64,000 nucleotides of DNA from Bacillota bacterium (GTDB taxonomy: Bacteria > Bacillota > Clostridia > Lachnospirales > Lachnospiraceae): contig JAEWCQ010000003.1 in NCBI GenBank assembly GCA_023390555.1, forward strand, positions 1 through 64,000, given 5' to 3'. The notes below the pieces were generated by a model. It was not told where the DNA came from. It made no database searches and saw only the letters and a list, made by a program, of their open reading frames with translations. The first letter of the stretch is position 1, and every line of letters begins with the position of its first letter. Made by a program: the position numbers and the translations under genes. Below are positions 27,012 to 35,797 of the stretch, piece by piece.

Positions 27012-27093
27012 TGGATGGAGGTGGATTCGAACCACCGAAGCAATTTGCAGCAGATTTACAGTCTGTCCCCTTTGGCCACTCGGGAATCCATCC
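27012..27093 (-). tRNA. tRNA-Tyr (anticodon GTA)
   Basis: The minus strand shows acceptor GGATGGA/TCCATCC, anticodon stem CAGA/TCTG around CTGTAAA, a long variable arm typical of bacterial tRNA-Tyr, and T loop GGTTCGAATCC. Confidence 0.94.
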
Positions 27094-27139
27094 ATTTTCA
27101 TTCAGGTAAAACCTGTTTGTTTTGCCCTGACAATTTGTT

Positions 27140-27179
27140 ATTATAGCATAACGCCTTGCATAGTGCAAGGCGTTTTTTT
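27140..27179 (-). promoter_or_regulatory. tRNA-Tyr promoter overlapping an inverted repeat
   Basis: On the minus strand TTGCAC (27168-27163) and TATAAT (27145-27140) are 17 bases apart, about 45 bases before tRNA-Tyr. The -35 lies inside a perfect inverted repeat (AACGCCTTGCA/TGCAAGGCGTT, 27150-27174) followed by Ts on the plus strand, so the same DNA reads as a plus-strand terminator. Confidence 0.75.
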
Positions 27180-27213
27180 ATTCTATCGGAAGCACCTTGT
27201 TACATGAAAGCGT
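27173..27213 (+). repeat. Fragment of the dispersed structured repeat (copy D)
   Basis: TTTTTTTATTCTATCGGAAG and the following CACCTTGTTACATGAA match the minus strand of copy C (59352 downwards) with few changes, then similarity ends just before the stop of the GH13 gene. It is in the opposite orientation to copies A-C. It starts directly on the T tract of a hairpin, as copies A and C do. Confidence 0.7.
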
Positions 27214-27222
27214 AACCTACCG

Positions 27223-29346
27223 TTACTGCCCATTCTCCAGTGTCTGCTCTGTCTGATTTTCACTGCACAGAACAATCGCAGACGTCTTTGGCAAGGTCAG
27301 ATTCAGCCTTCCGTTGTATACCTGATATTCCAGTGGATTTACGGAAAATTCATGTTCATCGGTAAACAGGATACGCTTCAGCAGTCCGTCTTTTGGCACT
27401 CCGGCGGCCCACACAGAGAGATCGATCTGACGCGCCACCATATCGTTATTGACAATCACCACGATGCTCTGTTTCCGGTTAAATCTTCCGTAACACAGCA
27501 GATTATCCTCTCCGTTTAAAAATTTTAAAGAACCGGTCCGCAGCGCTGGATTCTCTTTATGTATCCGAATCATTTCCCGGTGGAATTCCAGCATTTTTTG
27601 ATCTTCTTTTCCCCATGGATAGGTACGGCGATTATCCGGGTCTGTAAATCCGCACACACCGGCTTCATCTCCGTAGTAAACCGTGGGAGCACCCGGCCAG
27701 GTCATCTGAATCACAACAGCTTCCCGCATTACTGCCGCATTTACCTCTTCGCCTGCAGCCTGTGTTCCAAGATGCTCCGCACGTCCTACCTTGTGATTGG
27801 TCCTCGTCAGGAATCTGGAATGGTCGTGATTGGAGAGCTCATTCATCGCACATTGCAGTGACGGCGTCAGGAAACTCGCAATATAATGCAGCATAGTCCC
27901 GGTGAAATTAGCAAGGCTGCCCTGATTCTCGGGCTTATAATCGTCGCTGTGCTTTTCCATACCGGTCAGAAACCATGTCACCGGCTCCATAAATGCATCG
28001 TAATTCATGACGGTATCCCACTGGTCACCGCCCAGCCAGTCACGCGGATCTCCGTAGTGCTCTGCCAGAATAATCGCTTCGGGATTCGCCTCTTTGACCG
28101 CCTTGCGGAAATCTTTCCAGAACTGATGGTTCATCTCCGGTGAATGCCCAAGATCTGCAGCCACATCCAGCCGCCATCCATCCGCATTGTATGGAGGTGA
28201 AACCCATTTCTGTGCAATATGCAGCATATACCGGTAAAGATTATCGGAACCTTCATAGTTCAGTTTCGGCAGCGTATCGTGTCCCCACCAGCCATCATAG
28301 GAATCGTTGTTCGGCCATGCATTCGCATTGTGAAACCGGAAAAAATCCCGGTACGGGCTGTCCGCGGAAACATACGCACCCGCATCATAGCCCTCCTGCT
28401 CTTTATAAATTTCTTCCCGATCCAGCCACTTGTTAAACGATCCGCAGTGGTTGAACACACCATCGAGGATCACGCGGATTCCCCTTTCATGTGCCTCTGT
28501 CACAAGCTGGGCGAACAGCGCATTACCGGCCTCGAGATTTCGCTTATCGGTCACTCTGCAGATATAGCGGGAGGCGTATTTGTTTTCTCGGCCTCTCTCA
28601 TCTAAAAGTGTACCCTCATCGACAACGATCTTTCCATAGTGCGGATCAATATAATCATAATCCTGTATATCATATTTGTGATTGGATGGAGATACAAACA
28701 GCGGATTGAAATAGATCACCTCTATTCCCAGTTCCTGTAAATAATCCAGTTTCTGGCGGACACCTTCCAAATCTCCTCCATAAAATTCCGCAACCGAAAA
28801 ATTTTCCGGACATTTATCCCAATTCTCAGCCTTCCGGCTGTTCGAACGAATGTAGTAATATTCATTTGTCAATACGTCATTGTCCTGATCCCCGTTATAA
28901 AAACGGTCTACAAGGATCTGATACATGACTGCTCCTTTGGCCCACTCCGGGGTCTTAAATCCAGGTACCATACAGAAATGATATTGCGGCCGGATATCAC
29001 GTGTCACACCATAGCGGTCATAGTAACAGGAAAGCATTCCTGTCGACACTTCAAAAAAGTAGTAGTATGGTTCTTCTTCAAGCCGGACAGACACCGAATA
29101 GTAATCAAATTCCCCTTCACTTTCCGTTTTATCCATCTGTACCTTTTCTCCATTGTGACACAGCCAGACAATGTCTACATTATCACGTGCTGTGCGAAAA
29201 CGCAGTGTAACCGCTTCATTTTTCCCCGGCTCCACCGGCTGTCTGTAATCGGCCGTACCGTCTGAAAAGAGAGCTCGCTTTCTCAAGATTGGGCGCATCT
29301 GCATCATATACTGCTGTATTCTGTTCAATTCATATATGGATTTCAT
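27223..29346 (-). CDS. GH13 neopullulanase/cyclomaltodextrinase-like enzyme
   Basis: This intracellular enzyme cleaves maltodextrins, cyclodextrins or pullulan fragments. The 707-residue protein starts at the ATG at 29346 after AAAGGG. Residues 1-125 form an N-terminal beta domain like CBM34 (FSDGTADYRQPVEP ... YYYFFEVSTG), which often mediates dimers. The barrel begins at WAKGAVMYQILVDRFYNGD and shows VILDGVFNHCG (region I), GWRLDVAADLGH (nucleophile Asp), IILAEHYGDP (acid Glu) and ELSNHDHSRF (third Asp). There is no signal peptide. It is distant from the mal operon but probably acts on the imported dextrins. Confidence 0.92.
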   Translation of the reverse strand: MKSIYELNRIQQYMMQMRPILRKRALFSDGTADYRQPVEPGKNEAVTLRFRTARDNVDIVWLCHNGEKVQMDKTESEGEFDYYSVSVRLEEEPYYYFFEVSTGMLSCYYDRYGVTRDIRPQYHFCMVPGFKTPEWAKGAVMYQILVDRFYNGDQDNDVLTNEYYYIRSNSRKAENWDKCPENFSVAEFYGGDLEGVRQKLDYLQELGIEVIYFNPLFVSPSNHKYDIQDYDYIDPHYGKIVVDEGTLLDERGRENKYASRYICRVTDKRNLEAGNALFAQLVTEAHERGIRVILDGVFNHCGSFNKWLDREEIYKEQEGYDAGAYVSADSPYRDFFRFHNANAWPNNDSYDGWWGHDTLPKLNYEGSDNLYRYMLHIAQKWVSPPYNADGWRLDVAADLGHSPEMNHQFWKDFRKAVKEANPEAIILAEHYGDPRDWLGGDQWDTVMNYDAFMEPVTWFLTGMEKHSDDYKPENQGSLANFTGTMLHYIASFLTPSLQCAMNELSNHDHSRFLTRTNHKVGRAEHLGTQAAGEEVNAAVMREAVVIQMTWPGAPTVYYGDEAGVCGFTDPDNRRTYPWGKEDQKMLEFHREMIRIHKENPALRTGSLKFLNGEDNLLCYGRFNRKQSIVVIVNNDMVARQIDLSVWAAGVPKDGLLKRILFTDEHEFSVNPLEYQVYNGRLNLTLPKTSAIVLCSENQTEQTLENGQ

Positions 29347-29477
29347 GTAATCCCTTTCTGTATAAGGCCATATTTGAAATAGATTCAAATCTGTTTCTTA
29401 TTTATTTTATTATCTTTTTGTATTTCCTACAACAAAAGTTTTTCAATACAGAAACAAAGCCTTTGTCATACCGTGCC

Positions 29478-29547
29478 TTTTTTACTTTACCGGAAAGAGA
29501 ACTTTCCGGTAAAGTAAAAAAGACAGCTTTCGATCGCTGTCTTTTTT
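29478..29547. terminator. Two back-to-back perfect hairpins sharing an A tract
   Basis: TTTTTTACTTTACCGGAAAG is mirrored by CTTTCCGGTAAAGTAAAAAA (29478-29521), and AAAAAAGACAGC by GCTGTCTTTTTT (29516-29547). On the minus strand the second is a terminator for transcripts from the ftsH side; on the plus strand both orientations are possible. The surrounding 29548-29718 holds no recognisable gene. Confidence 0.75.
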
Positions 29548-29718
29548 AGGAGAAGGTATTTTTACTATGGGGTGTAGCAAAAACTATATAATGTATTGGG
29601 GGGTTTTTACATTGATTATTGTATCATCTGTACCCGAATAAGTGTGCACAAACTTAACAAATTTATCATTTCAATTTTGTGCATTTTTTATAGTTAATTT
29701 TACTTCTTTCGCAAAACT

Positions 29719-29778
29719 AAAAAAAAGCTGCACAACAACCGGTACATATTTTTGTACTTTCTTGTTTTGCAGCTTTTT
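29719..29778 (-). terminator. Terminator of the ftsH operon
   Basis: On the minus strand AAAAAGCTGCA pairs with TGCAGCTTTTT, with an inner GTAC/GTAC stem, and ends in TTTTTTTT. It lies 70 bases after the ftsH stop. Confidence 0.8.
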
Positions 29779-29847
29779 CCAAGTTGTCAGCAACAATGGT
29801 GTGTCCACCCGGTTGCGCATATTATTATTTCACAGTGTTAATTATCA

Positions 29848-31725
29848 TTACATCTCCGGCTGTACCTCTTCGCCTTCCTGATCAGAAATCCCTTTTACTG
29901 CTGCGGAAGAAACGAAGCCAAACAGCTCTTCAAATTCTTCCCTGGTGATTTTCTCCTTTTCCAGCAGAAGTTCCGCACAGGCATGAAGAACATCCAGATT
30001 CTCCCGGATCAGTTTTCTCGCTTTGGCGTAACATTCATCAATGATACGCTTTACTTCTTCATCGATACGGGTCGCTACATTTTCGCCATAGCCTCTTGTA
30101 TGTGCAAGATCTCTTCCGATAAATACCTCATCGTCATCGTTGTTATAATTGATCAATCCGACATTCTCAGACATACCGTATTTGGTCACCATCGCTTTCG
30201 CCATCTCGGTGGCCTGTTTGATATCCTGTGAAGCTCCTGTGGTAATATCGTCAAAAATCAACTCCTCTGCGACACGTCCGCCGAGATCCACAACAATTTC
30301 CTGCAACATTCTGCCTTTGGTATTGAACATTTCATCCCGTTCCGGCAGCGGCATCGTATAGCCCGCAGCTCCGGCACCGGTCGGAATAATCGAAACCGAA
30401 TAAACCGGTCCTACATCCGGCAGTAAATGGAACAGAATTGCATGCCCGGATTCGTGATATGCAGTAATCTTCTTTTCTTTGTCTGTGATAATACGGCTCT
30501 TCTTCTCGGAGCCAATTCCGACTTTGACAAAAGACTTCCGGATATCTTCCTGGATAATATAACTCCGGTCATCCCTTGCAGCAACAATTGCCGCCTCATT
30601 CAAAAGATTTTCCAGATCAGCTCCCGTAAAACCGGCTGTCGTCTGCGCAACCTGTTTCAGATTCACGTCATCGCCCAGCGGCTTATTTTTTGCATGAACG
30701 CTCAAAATCTCTTCTCTGCCGCCAACATCCGGGCGTCCCACATGGATTTTACGGTCAAATCGTCCCGGACGCATGATCGCCGGATCCAGAATATCCACAC
30801 GGTTCGTTGCCGCCATTACGATAATTCCTTCATTCACACCGAAACCATCCATTTCGACGAGCATCTGGTTCAGGGTCTGTTCACGCTCATCATGACCGCC
30901 TCCCATACCGGTACCTCTCCGGCGTGCCACTGCGTCTATTTCATCAATAAAAACGATACACGGCGCGTTCTTTTTTGCTTCTTCAAACAAATCTCTTACA
31001 CGCGAAGCACCGACACCGACAAACATCTCTACAAAGTCTGAACCGGATATGCTGAAAAACGGCACACCTGCCTCACCTGCAATTGCTTTTGCAAGCAAAG
31101 TCTTACCGGTTCCCGGAGGTCCGACCAAAAGCACACCCTTTGGAATTCTGGCTCCAAGCTTTGTATATTTCTTCGGTTCGCGGAGAAAATCCACGATCTC
31201 TTCCAGCTCTTCCTTTTCTTCCCGCAATCCTGCAACATTCTGAAAGGTGACCTTATTATTTTCATCCGTCATCATCTTGGCCCGGCTTTTTCCAAAATTC
31301 ATCATTTTGGCTCCCCCGCCTCCGCCGGCGGCCTGATTATTCATGATAACAAACAGTATGAACATCGCACCGAACACCAAAAGCAGCGGCAGCAAGGTCA
31401 GCAACCAGTTCTGCGGCGGAACATCGTCCCATGTATAGTCCTTAAAATTATATTCCTTCATCAGTTTAAGAACATCTTTTACATCCGGAACATGCAATTT
31501 TACTTTTGTATTATCATTTTTTAATATCTCCAGGGTTCCAGTGGGTACTTCCTGGTTCTGGTTCACTTCTACGGATACTACCGCATTATTTTCGAGGTCC
31601 TTTTCAAACTGGGTATAATTGTAGCTGTCACCCGCATCCTGCTGGTTATCCAGAAACCAGAACACAAAAATCACAATTAACACCAATCCGATATAAAATC
31701 CCAATCCTTTATAATTCTTCTTCAC
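29848..31725 (-). CDS. ftsH: ATP-dependent zinc metalloprotease FtsH
   Basis: FtsH is a membrane-bound AAA+ protease that removes misfolded membrane and regulatory proteins. The 625-residue protein has two membrane helices (about 8-24 and 107-127) flanking an external domain, then a AAA module with Walker A GPPGTGKTLLAKA, Walker B CIVFIDEIDAVA, and second region of homology ATNRVDILDPAIMRPGRFDR. The zinc site is HESGHA with a downstream Asp in DDITTGASQD. It is the last gene of spoIIE-tilS-hpt-ftsH, an order found in Bacillus and Clostridia. Confidence 0.97.
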   Translation of the reverse strand: MKKNYKGLGFYIGLVLIVIFVFWFLDNQQDAGDSYNYTQFEKDLENNAVVSVEVNQNQEVPTGTLEILKNDNTKVKLHVPDVKDVLKLMKEYNFKDYTWDDVPPQNWLLTLLPLLLVFGAMFILFVIMNNQAAGGGGGAKMMNFGKSRAKMMTDENNKVTFQNVAGLREEKEELEEIVDFLREPKKYTKLGARIPKGVLLVGPPGTGKTLLAKAIAGEAGVPFFSISGSDFVEMFVGVGASRVRDLFEEAKKNAPCIVFIDEIDAVARRRGTGMGGGHDEREQTLNQMLVEMDGFGVNEGIIVMAATNRVDILDPAIMRPGRFDRKIHVGRPDVGGREEILSVHAKNKPLGDDVNLKQVAQTTAGFTGADLENLLNEAAIVAARDDRSYIIQEDIRKSFVKVGIGSEKKSRIITDKEKKITAYHESGHAILFHLLPDVGPVYSVSIIPTGAGAAGYTMPLPERDEMFNTKGRMLQEIVVDLGGRVAEELIFDDITTGASQDIKQATEMAKAMVTKYGMSENVGLINYNNDDDEVFIGRDLAHTRGYGENVATRIDEEVKRIIDECYAKARKLIRENLDVLHACAELLLEKEKITREEFEELFGFVSSAAVKGISDQEGEEVQPEM

Positions 31726-31737
31726 AGAAACTCCTTC

Positions 31738-32262
31738 CTACGCAAGGTCCAGTATTCCAATATATGGCAGATTACGATATCTCTGGTCATAATCCAGCCC
31801 ATAACCGACTACAAATTCATCCGGAATAATAAACCCGGTGTAATCTGTTGTGACATCCGTTACTCTTCTGTCAGGTTTATCCAGCATGGTGCACAGCTTC
31901 AGACTCTTAGGGCTGCGCTTTGACAAATCTTCCAGTAAATATTTTAATGTTCTTCCGGTATCAATGATATCTTCAATAACAATTACATTCTTATTTTCAA
32001 TGGATTCATCCAAATCCTTTTTGACATCGATCACTCCGCTTGATATGGTAGAGGCACCGTAGCTGGATACGGACATGAAATCCAATGTGACCGGCACGGT
32101 AATTCTCTTTGCAAGTTCACAGGTAAAAAATACAGATCCCTTTAATATACAAATCAGGCATACTTCCTGCCCTTCATAATCTTTACTGATTTCTGCTCCC
32201 AGTTCTGCAATTCTCTGATCCAGTTTCTGTTCCTCAATTAGCACGCGAATACTTTCACTCAT
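31738..32262 (-). CDS. hpt: Hypoxanthine phosphoribosyltransferase
   Basis: The enzyme makes IMP or GMP from hypoxanthine or guanine and PRPP in purine salvage. The 174-residue protein shows the PRPP motif VIVIEDIIDTGRTL (about residues 95-108) and the flexible-loop region SVSSYGAST. The start overlaps the tilS stop (ATGA), implying coupling, and ftsH follows at 12 bp. Confidence 0.96.
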   Translation of the reverse strand: MSESIRVLIEEQKLDQRIAELGAEISKDYEGQEVCLICILKGSVFFTCELAKRITVPVTLDFMSVSSYGASTISSGVIDVKKDLDESIENKNVIVIEDIIDTGRTLKYLLEDLSKRSPKSLKLCTMLDKPDRRVTDVTTDYTGFIIPDEFVVGYGLDYDQRYRNLPYIGILDLA

Positions 32263-33623
32263 TTTTCCTTTTTTCCTCCATCATATTGTATTTCCAGAAT
32301 TCTTTTCGTATTCTCTGTCACTTTATATTTTGCACTGATCCGGTACCCGACGATCCAGACAATGTGGGAACCGTCAGCAATCAGCAGTATTTCATCCCGT
32401 ATCTCCCGCGGTATTTTTTCATCCACATAATACTGCTTCAGACTCTTTTTACAACCTTTTTCATCCAGTAAAAAATAGTCTCCGGTATGCCTGCTCCTAA
32501 CACAAAGGTTATCTTCTATTTTATCATAATCCAGCCATTTCGTATACTTTTTTTTCGGAATTTCCCGAAGTTCCACCTCATTTTCCAAAAGGTGGCAATG
32601 GAACCGCGGACACTCCGTCAGAGGAATTGGCAGCTCCTGTTTATCCGGTTTGGTAAGTTTTTTCAGGCACACACCTTCATAGATCCGCTCTGCCTGCAGC
32701 CCATACGGAAGGTGAATGCTGCGTCCCACCTGACGGTCAAACAGTTCAAGAACACTTTTCACATGGACGGCCGCGATATCCCTGCTGCTTCCCGCCTGTT
32801 CACTGATGATTTGATGTATCAGAAGTGAACGCAGCACGGGTGGTTCCTGCCAGATCTCATCCCTTTTTAGAATGACCTGCCCGTTCTCCTCCATCACAGC
32901 CGATCTTTTTAGTTTGTCTGCCTGCAGCCGCATATATTCCTGTGTCTCCCGAAATGCTTCTGCGGACTGAGCCATATGTGCAACCGCCTGCCCGTTGATC
33001 TCTTTTAAAATCGGCAGAACCTCGTGCCTGATCCGATTTCTCGTGTAAACCAGTTCAAAATTTGTCTCATCCGTACGGTAGCCCTGTTCCCGTTGCTCCA
33101 GATAATCCTCTATCTCATCTCTTGTCACGCAGAGCAGCGGACGGATGACCCTGCCTCTGACCGGAGGAATTCCAGCGATCCCCTGCAGTGAGCTGCCACG
33201 CACCAGATGATGGAGCATCGTTTCCGCATTGTCGTTCTGATTGTGTGCAACCGCAATTTTCCCCTGTCGTACCTTTTCCGCTTCCTTTTCAAATGCCCGA
33301 TAACGGAGCTGCCGACCTGCCTCCTCCACAGAAATTCCCTGCTCTGCAGCGATTGCGGGCACATCATACGAATAGGAAACAATCGGAATACGGTTTTTTT
33401 CACAAAGGATCTGTACAAACTGCGCGTCCTGCCTGCTCACTTCTCCCCGCACACCGTGCTCAATATGAACTGCCCGGATATCAAAGTGGATTCTCTTTTG
33501 AAGTTCCCGGAGCACCAGAAGAAGGCATACGGAATCTGCCCCGCCGGACACCCCGGCAAACACGGTATCTCCCTCTTCTATCATATGATATTTTTTCACA
33601 TAGGAGCCAATTCTATCTATCAT
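32259..33623 (-). CDS. tilS: tRNA(Ile)-lysidine synthetase
   Basis: TilS converts C34 of tRNA-Ile(CAU) to lysidine so that it reads AUA codons. The 454-residue protein starts at the ATG at 33623, whose ribosome site GGGAGA lies in the end of spoIIE. The PP-loop SGGADSVCLL (about residues 26-35) binds ATP; HNQNDNAETMLHHLVRGS is the second conserved segment, and a TilS C-terminal domain is present (VRSRHTGDYF and KKSLKQYYVDEKIPREIRD). It is coupled to hpt by a 4-base overlap. Confidence 0.95.
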   Translation of the reverse strand: MIDRIGSYVKKYHMIEEGDTVFAGVSGGADSVCLLLVLRELQKRIHFDIRAVHIEHGVRGEVSRQDAQFVQILCEKNRIPIVSYSYDVPAIAAEQGISVEEAGRQLRYRAFEKEAEKVRQGKIAVAHNQNDNAETMLHHLVRGSSLQGIAGIPPVRGRVIRPLLCVTRDEIEDYLEQREQGYRTDETNFELVYTRNRIRHEVLPILKEINGQAVAHMAQSAEAFRETQEYMRLQADKLKRSAVMEENGQVILKRDEIWQEPPVLRSLLIHQIISEQAGSSRDIAAVHVKSVLELFDRQVGRSIHLPYGLQAERIYEGVCLKKLTKPDKQELPIPLTECPRFHCHLLENEVELREIPKKKYTKWLDYDKIEDNLCVRSRHTGDYFLLDEKGCKKSLKQYYVDEKIPREIRDEILLIADGSHIVWIVGYRISAKYKVTENTKRILEIQYDGGKKEK

Positions 33624-33624
33624 C

Positions 33625-35460
33625 TTATTTCTCCCAGACAGCGGACACAAGAACTGTCATGTCATCCGCCACTTTTCCGCCTGTAAATAGCAAAACACGC
33701 TCCAAAACTTTTTTCGCCAGCGTATTTGGATTATTTGTCTGTATACTTTCAATAATTTCCTGCATCGTCTCTTCCGGATGCGGAACATGTAAGTATTCTA
33801 GCACACCATCCGTGACCATGACAAGAAAATCTCCGTCCCCAAGCTGCTTTTTCATATGCTCAATCTCCAGGCGGTGATAAACTCCCGCCGGGAGACTCGT
33901 GGACACAAGGCACTCCACTTCCTCTTTGTGCCGAATAAAGGTCGCAGATGCCCCGATCTTATAGATATCGCAATTTCCGGTATACAAATCCAGCATGCTG
34001 ATATCCACCGTCGAAAACAGATCATCTTCTCCTTTTATCACCATCGCCGAATTCATCATACGGATTGCCGTCTCCACGCCAAATCCGGCCTCAAGAAACT
34101 TTTCCATCAGTTCGATGACCATTTCACTTTCCTTGCAGGCACGGCTGCCGGACCCCATTCCGTCTGACAGGCTTAAAATCACCTGTCCGTTGTCCCTTTC
34201 CAGAAACGAAAAATTGTCTCCGGATATGACAGCATCGTCTTTTACGAGCCTTGCCACCCCCTGAATGCTCTGATAGATTGTATCCTCCTCATAGACCAGT
34301 ACGGTTTCTTCCTTGCCGATAATTGCCTTGATATCTTTGTGCGGCATCATCGGGCGCGGCAAGGCGGATACGACCGCCTTAGTCATCTCTTTGACCGGAA
34401 CGCAGGCGTTTTTGGCTTTGGCGCTGAATTTCAACCGCCATCTGCCATCCGCTTTCTCATAAATCTTCCCCCCCTCCACCTGAATGCCACGTTCTCTCGC
34501 ACGATACCGCAGTTCTGTCAGTACGCCTCTCTTTTCCCCGCTGATGTCCTTATCGGGTCTGGCGCAATCTTCCATGATATACGCCATGGCATCCAGCTGC
34601 TCTGCAATCACTTCCCTGTTTTCAAGCAGACGATTGTACCAGGAAAGATTCAACCGTACGCGTTCAAAAACACGTATCGATTCCTCCACCATGCTTCCGG
34701 TATAGGGGCAGTATTTTTTCATTTTCAATTCGGCGTCCCTGTCCGCCCTTCCCGCCTGGCACACCGATTCAATCAGCTGCGAGAGGTACTCATACATGGG
34801 CGAATTGGGCGTGTCCCAGCATACGGCGCAGGAATCACACGAGGCACAGAGCTTTGTGGTTATCTCATTATGGATCTGCCCCATCTCTTCCGGCGAGAAG
34901 TTTGCCCGTTCCATATTCATTTTTAAAAACACATCGGATAACCCCTGAAAAGACTGTGCGTAATTTTTCAGGCGCTCCTCTCTGTCACCCTCCTTCCTGT
35001 CTTCTTCCTCTTCCTCCAGACGCCACTCCATGAACATATGTAAGAGCCTGCTGATAATCATCGTTGCTCCAAAAATAAATGCACCTTCCAATATTGCAAT
35101 TAGTACCGGAGTCTGATTTTTCAGATCCATCAGTCCGCCGAAAATGCTGAGTGCGGCGGTCGAAACTCCGGCTGCCATTGCACCGACCCAGGTGAAGCAA
35201 CCTTTATTTGCCCATTCTGCCAGCCGGATAATTACCATTGTCACGAGAATCGCCATTGCATATTTTACCATTACCGTGATTGGAAGGAACACTGCCATTC
35301 CCAGGAACATCATGACCGCGAGAAGCATTCTTCCGGGGCCTTCCAGACAACCCGCTGCAAAATATGCCGGTATGAGCGGATAGCAGCCTGCGAATGTCAG
35401 CTTGCACATACATATCCCCAATAGTGAAACCAGTACCTGTTTTGTTTTTTGTTTTTTCAT
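33625..35460 (-). CDS. spoIIE: Stage II sporulation protein E, short membrane form
   Basis: SpoIIE is a PP2C-type phosphatase that dephosphorylates SpoIIAA and so switches on sigma-F in the forespore. I start at the ATG at 35460 (MKKQKTKQVLVSL), with GGAGG 12 bases upstream, giving 611 residues. The C-terminal phosphatase domain (about 400-611) shows LSLSDGMGSGSRA, VDISMLDLYTGNCDIYKIG and LVMVTDGVLEYL. The N-terminal membrane region has only about five hydrophobic segments (residues 9-140), against ten in the 827-residue Bacillus subtilis protein. A cysteine cluster (CASCDSCAVCW) lies near residue 225. The promoter has the unusual spacing known for Spo0A-activated spoIIE. Confidence 0.94.
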   Translation of the reverse strand: MKKQKTKQVLVSLLGICMCKLTFAGCYPLIPAYFAAGCLEGPGRMLLAVMMFLGMAVFLPITVMVKYAMAILVTMVIIRLAEWANKGCFTWVGAMAAGVSTAALSIFGGLMDLKNQTPVLIAILEGAFIFGATMIISRLLHMFMEWRLEEEEEDRKEGDREERLKNYAQSFQGLSDVFLKMNMERANFSPEEMGQIHNEITTKLCASCDSCAVCWDTPNSPMYEYLSQLIESVCQAGRADRDAELKMKKYCPYTGSMVEESIRVFERVRLNLSWYNRLLENREVIAEQLDAMAYIMEDCARPDKDISGEKRGVLTELRYRARERGIQVEGGKIYEKADGRWRLKFSAKAKNACVPVKEMTKAVVSALPRPMMPHKDIKAIIGKEETVLVYEEDTIYQSIQGVARLVKDDAVISGDNFSFLERDNGQVILSLSDGMGSGSRACKESEMVIELMEKFLEAGFGVETAIRMMNSAMVIKGEDDLFSTVDISMLDLYTGNCDIYKIGASATFIRHKEEVECLVSTSLPAGVYHRLEIEHMKKQLGDGDFLVMVTDGVLEYLHVPHPEETMQEIIESIQTNNPNTLAKKVLERVLLFTGGKVADDMTVLVSAVWEK

Positions 35461-35510
35461 ATCACACGATATCCTCCATTCTTCTGCCTTTTTTAGTGAC
35501 AGCAGAGGCA

Positions 35511-35632
35511 ATTATAAGTACAACGCGGCAAAATGTTTGTCAAACCATTGCAGGGTTTTCAAAAACTTTTCGCCAAAACTTCTGTTCAAATGGAGAATTC
35601 ATGCGATTCTACGGAGTTCATGCTTTCGAACA
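35511..35632 (-). promoter_or_regulatory. Spo0A-type spoIIE promoter with 21-bp spacer
   Basis: On the minus strand TTGACA (35543-35538) and TATAAT (35516-35511) are separated by 21 bases. In Bacillus the Spo0A-activated sigma-A promoters of spoIIG and spoIIE have spacers of 21-22 bases. Possible 0A boxes (consensus TGTCGAA) are TGGCGAA at 35575-35569 and TGTTCGAA at 35632-35625. The promoter is seen directly; binding by Spo0A is inference. Confidence 0.7.
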
Positions 35633-35701
35633 TTTTCAGGTTGACTGTCCTGACGGAAGTGCATCCTATTCCGTACTTTTTTAGAACTGTCAAAATGAAG
35701 A

Positions 35702-35757
35702 CAGGCGGGTCGTTACCGGATATTCTTTCGAATCTATCACGTGTAACAACCCGCCTG
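35702..35757 (-). terminator. Long hairpin after the P-type ATPase gene
   Basis: CAGGCGGGTTGTTA pairs with TAACGACCCGCCTG on the minus strand (one mismatch) around a 28-base loop. A weak T-rich run (TCTTCATTTT) follows. It probably separates the ATPase gene from spoIIE. Confidence 0.55.
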
Positions 35758-35797
35758 CCCCATTTTCCCCTATCAATTCAAGGGATAGAACGGCCTT

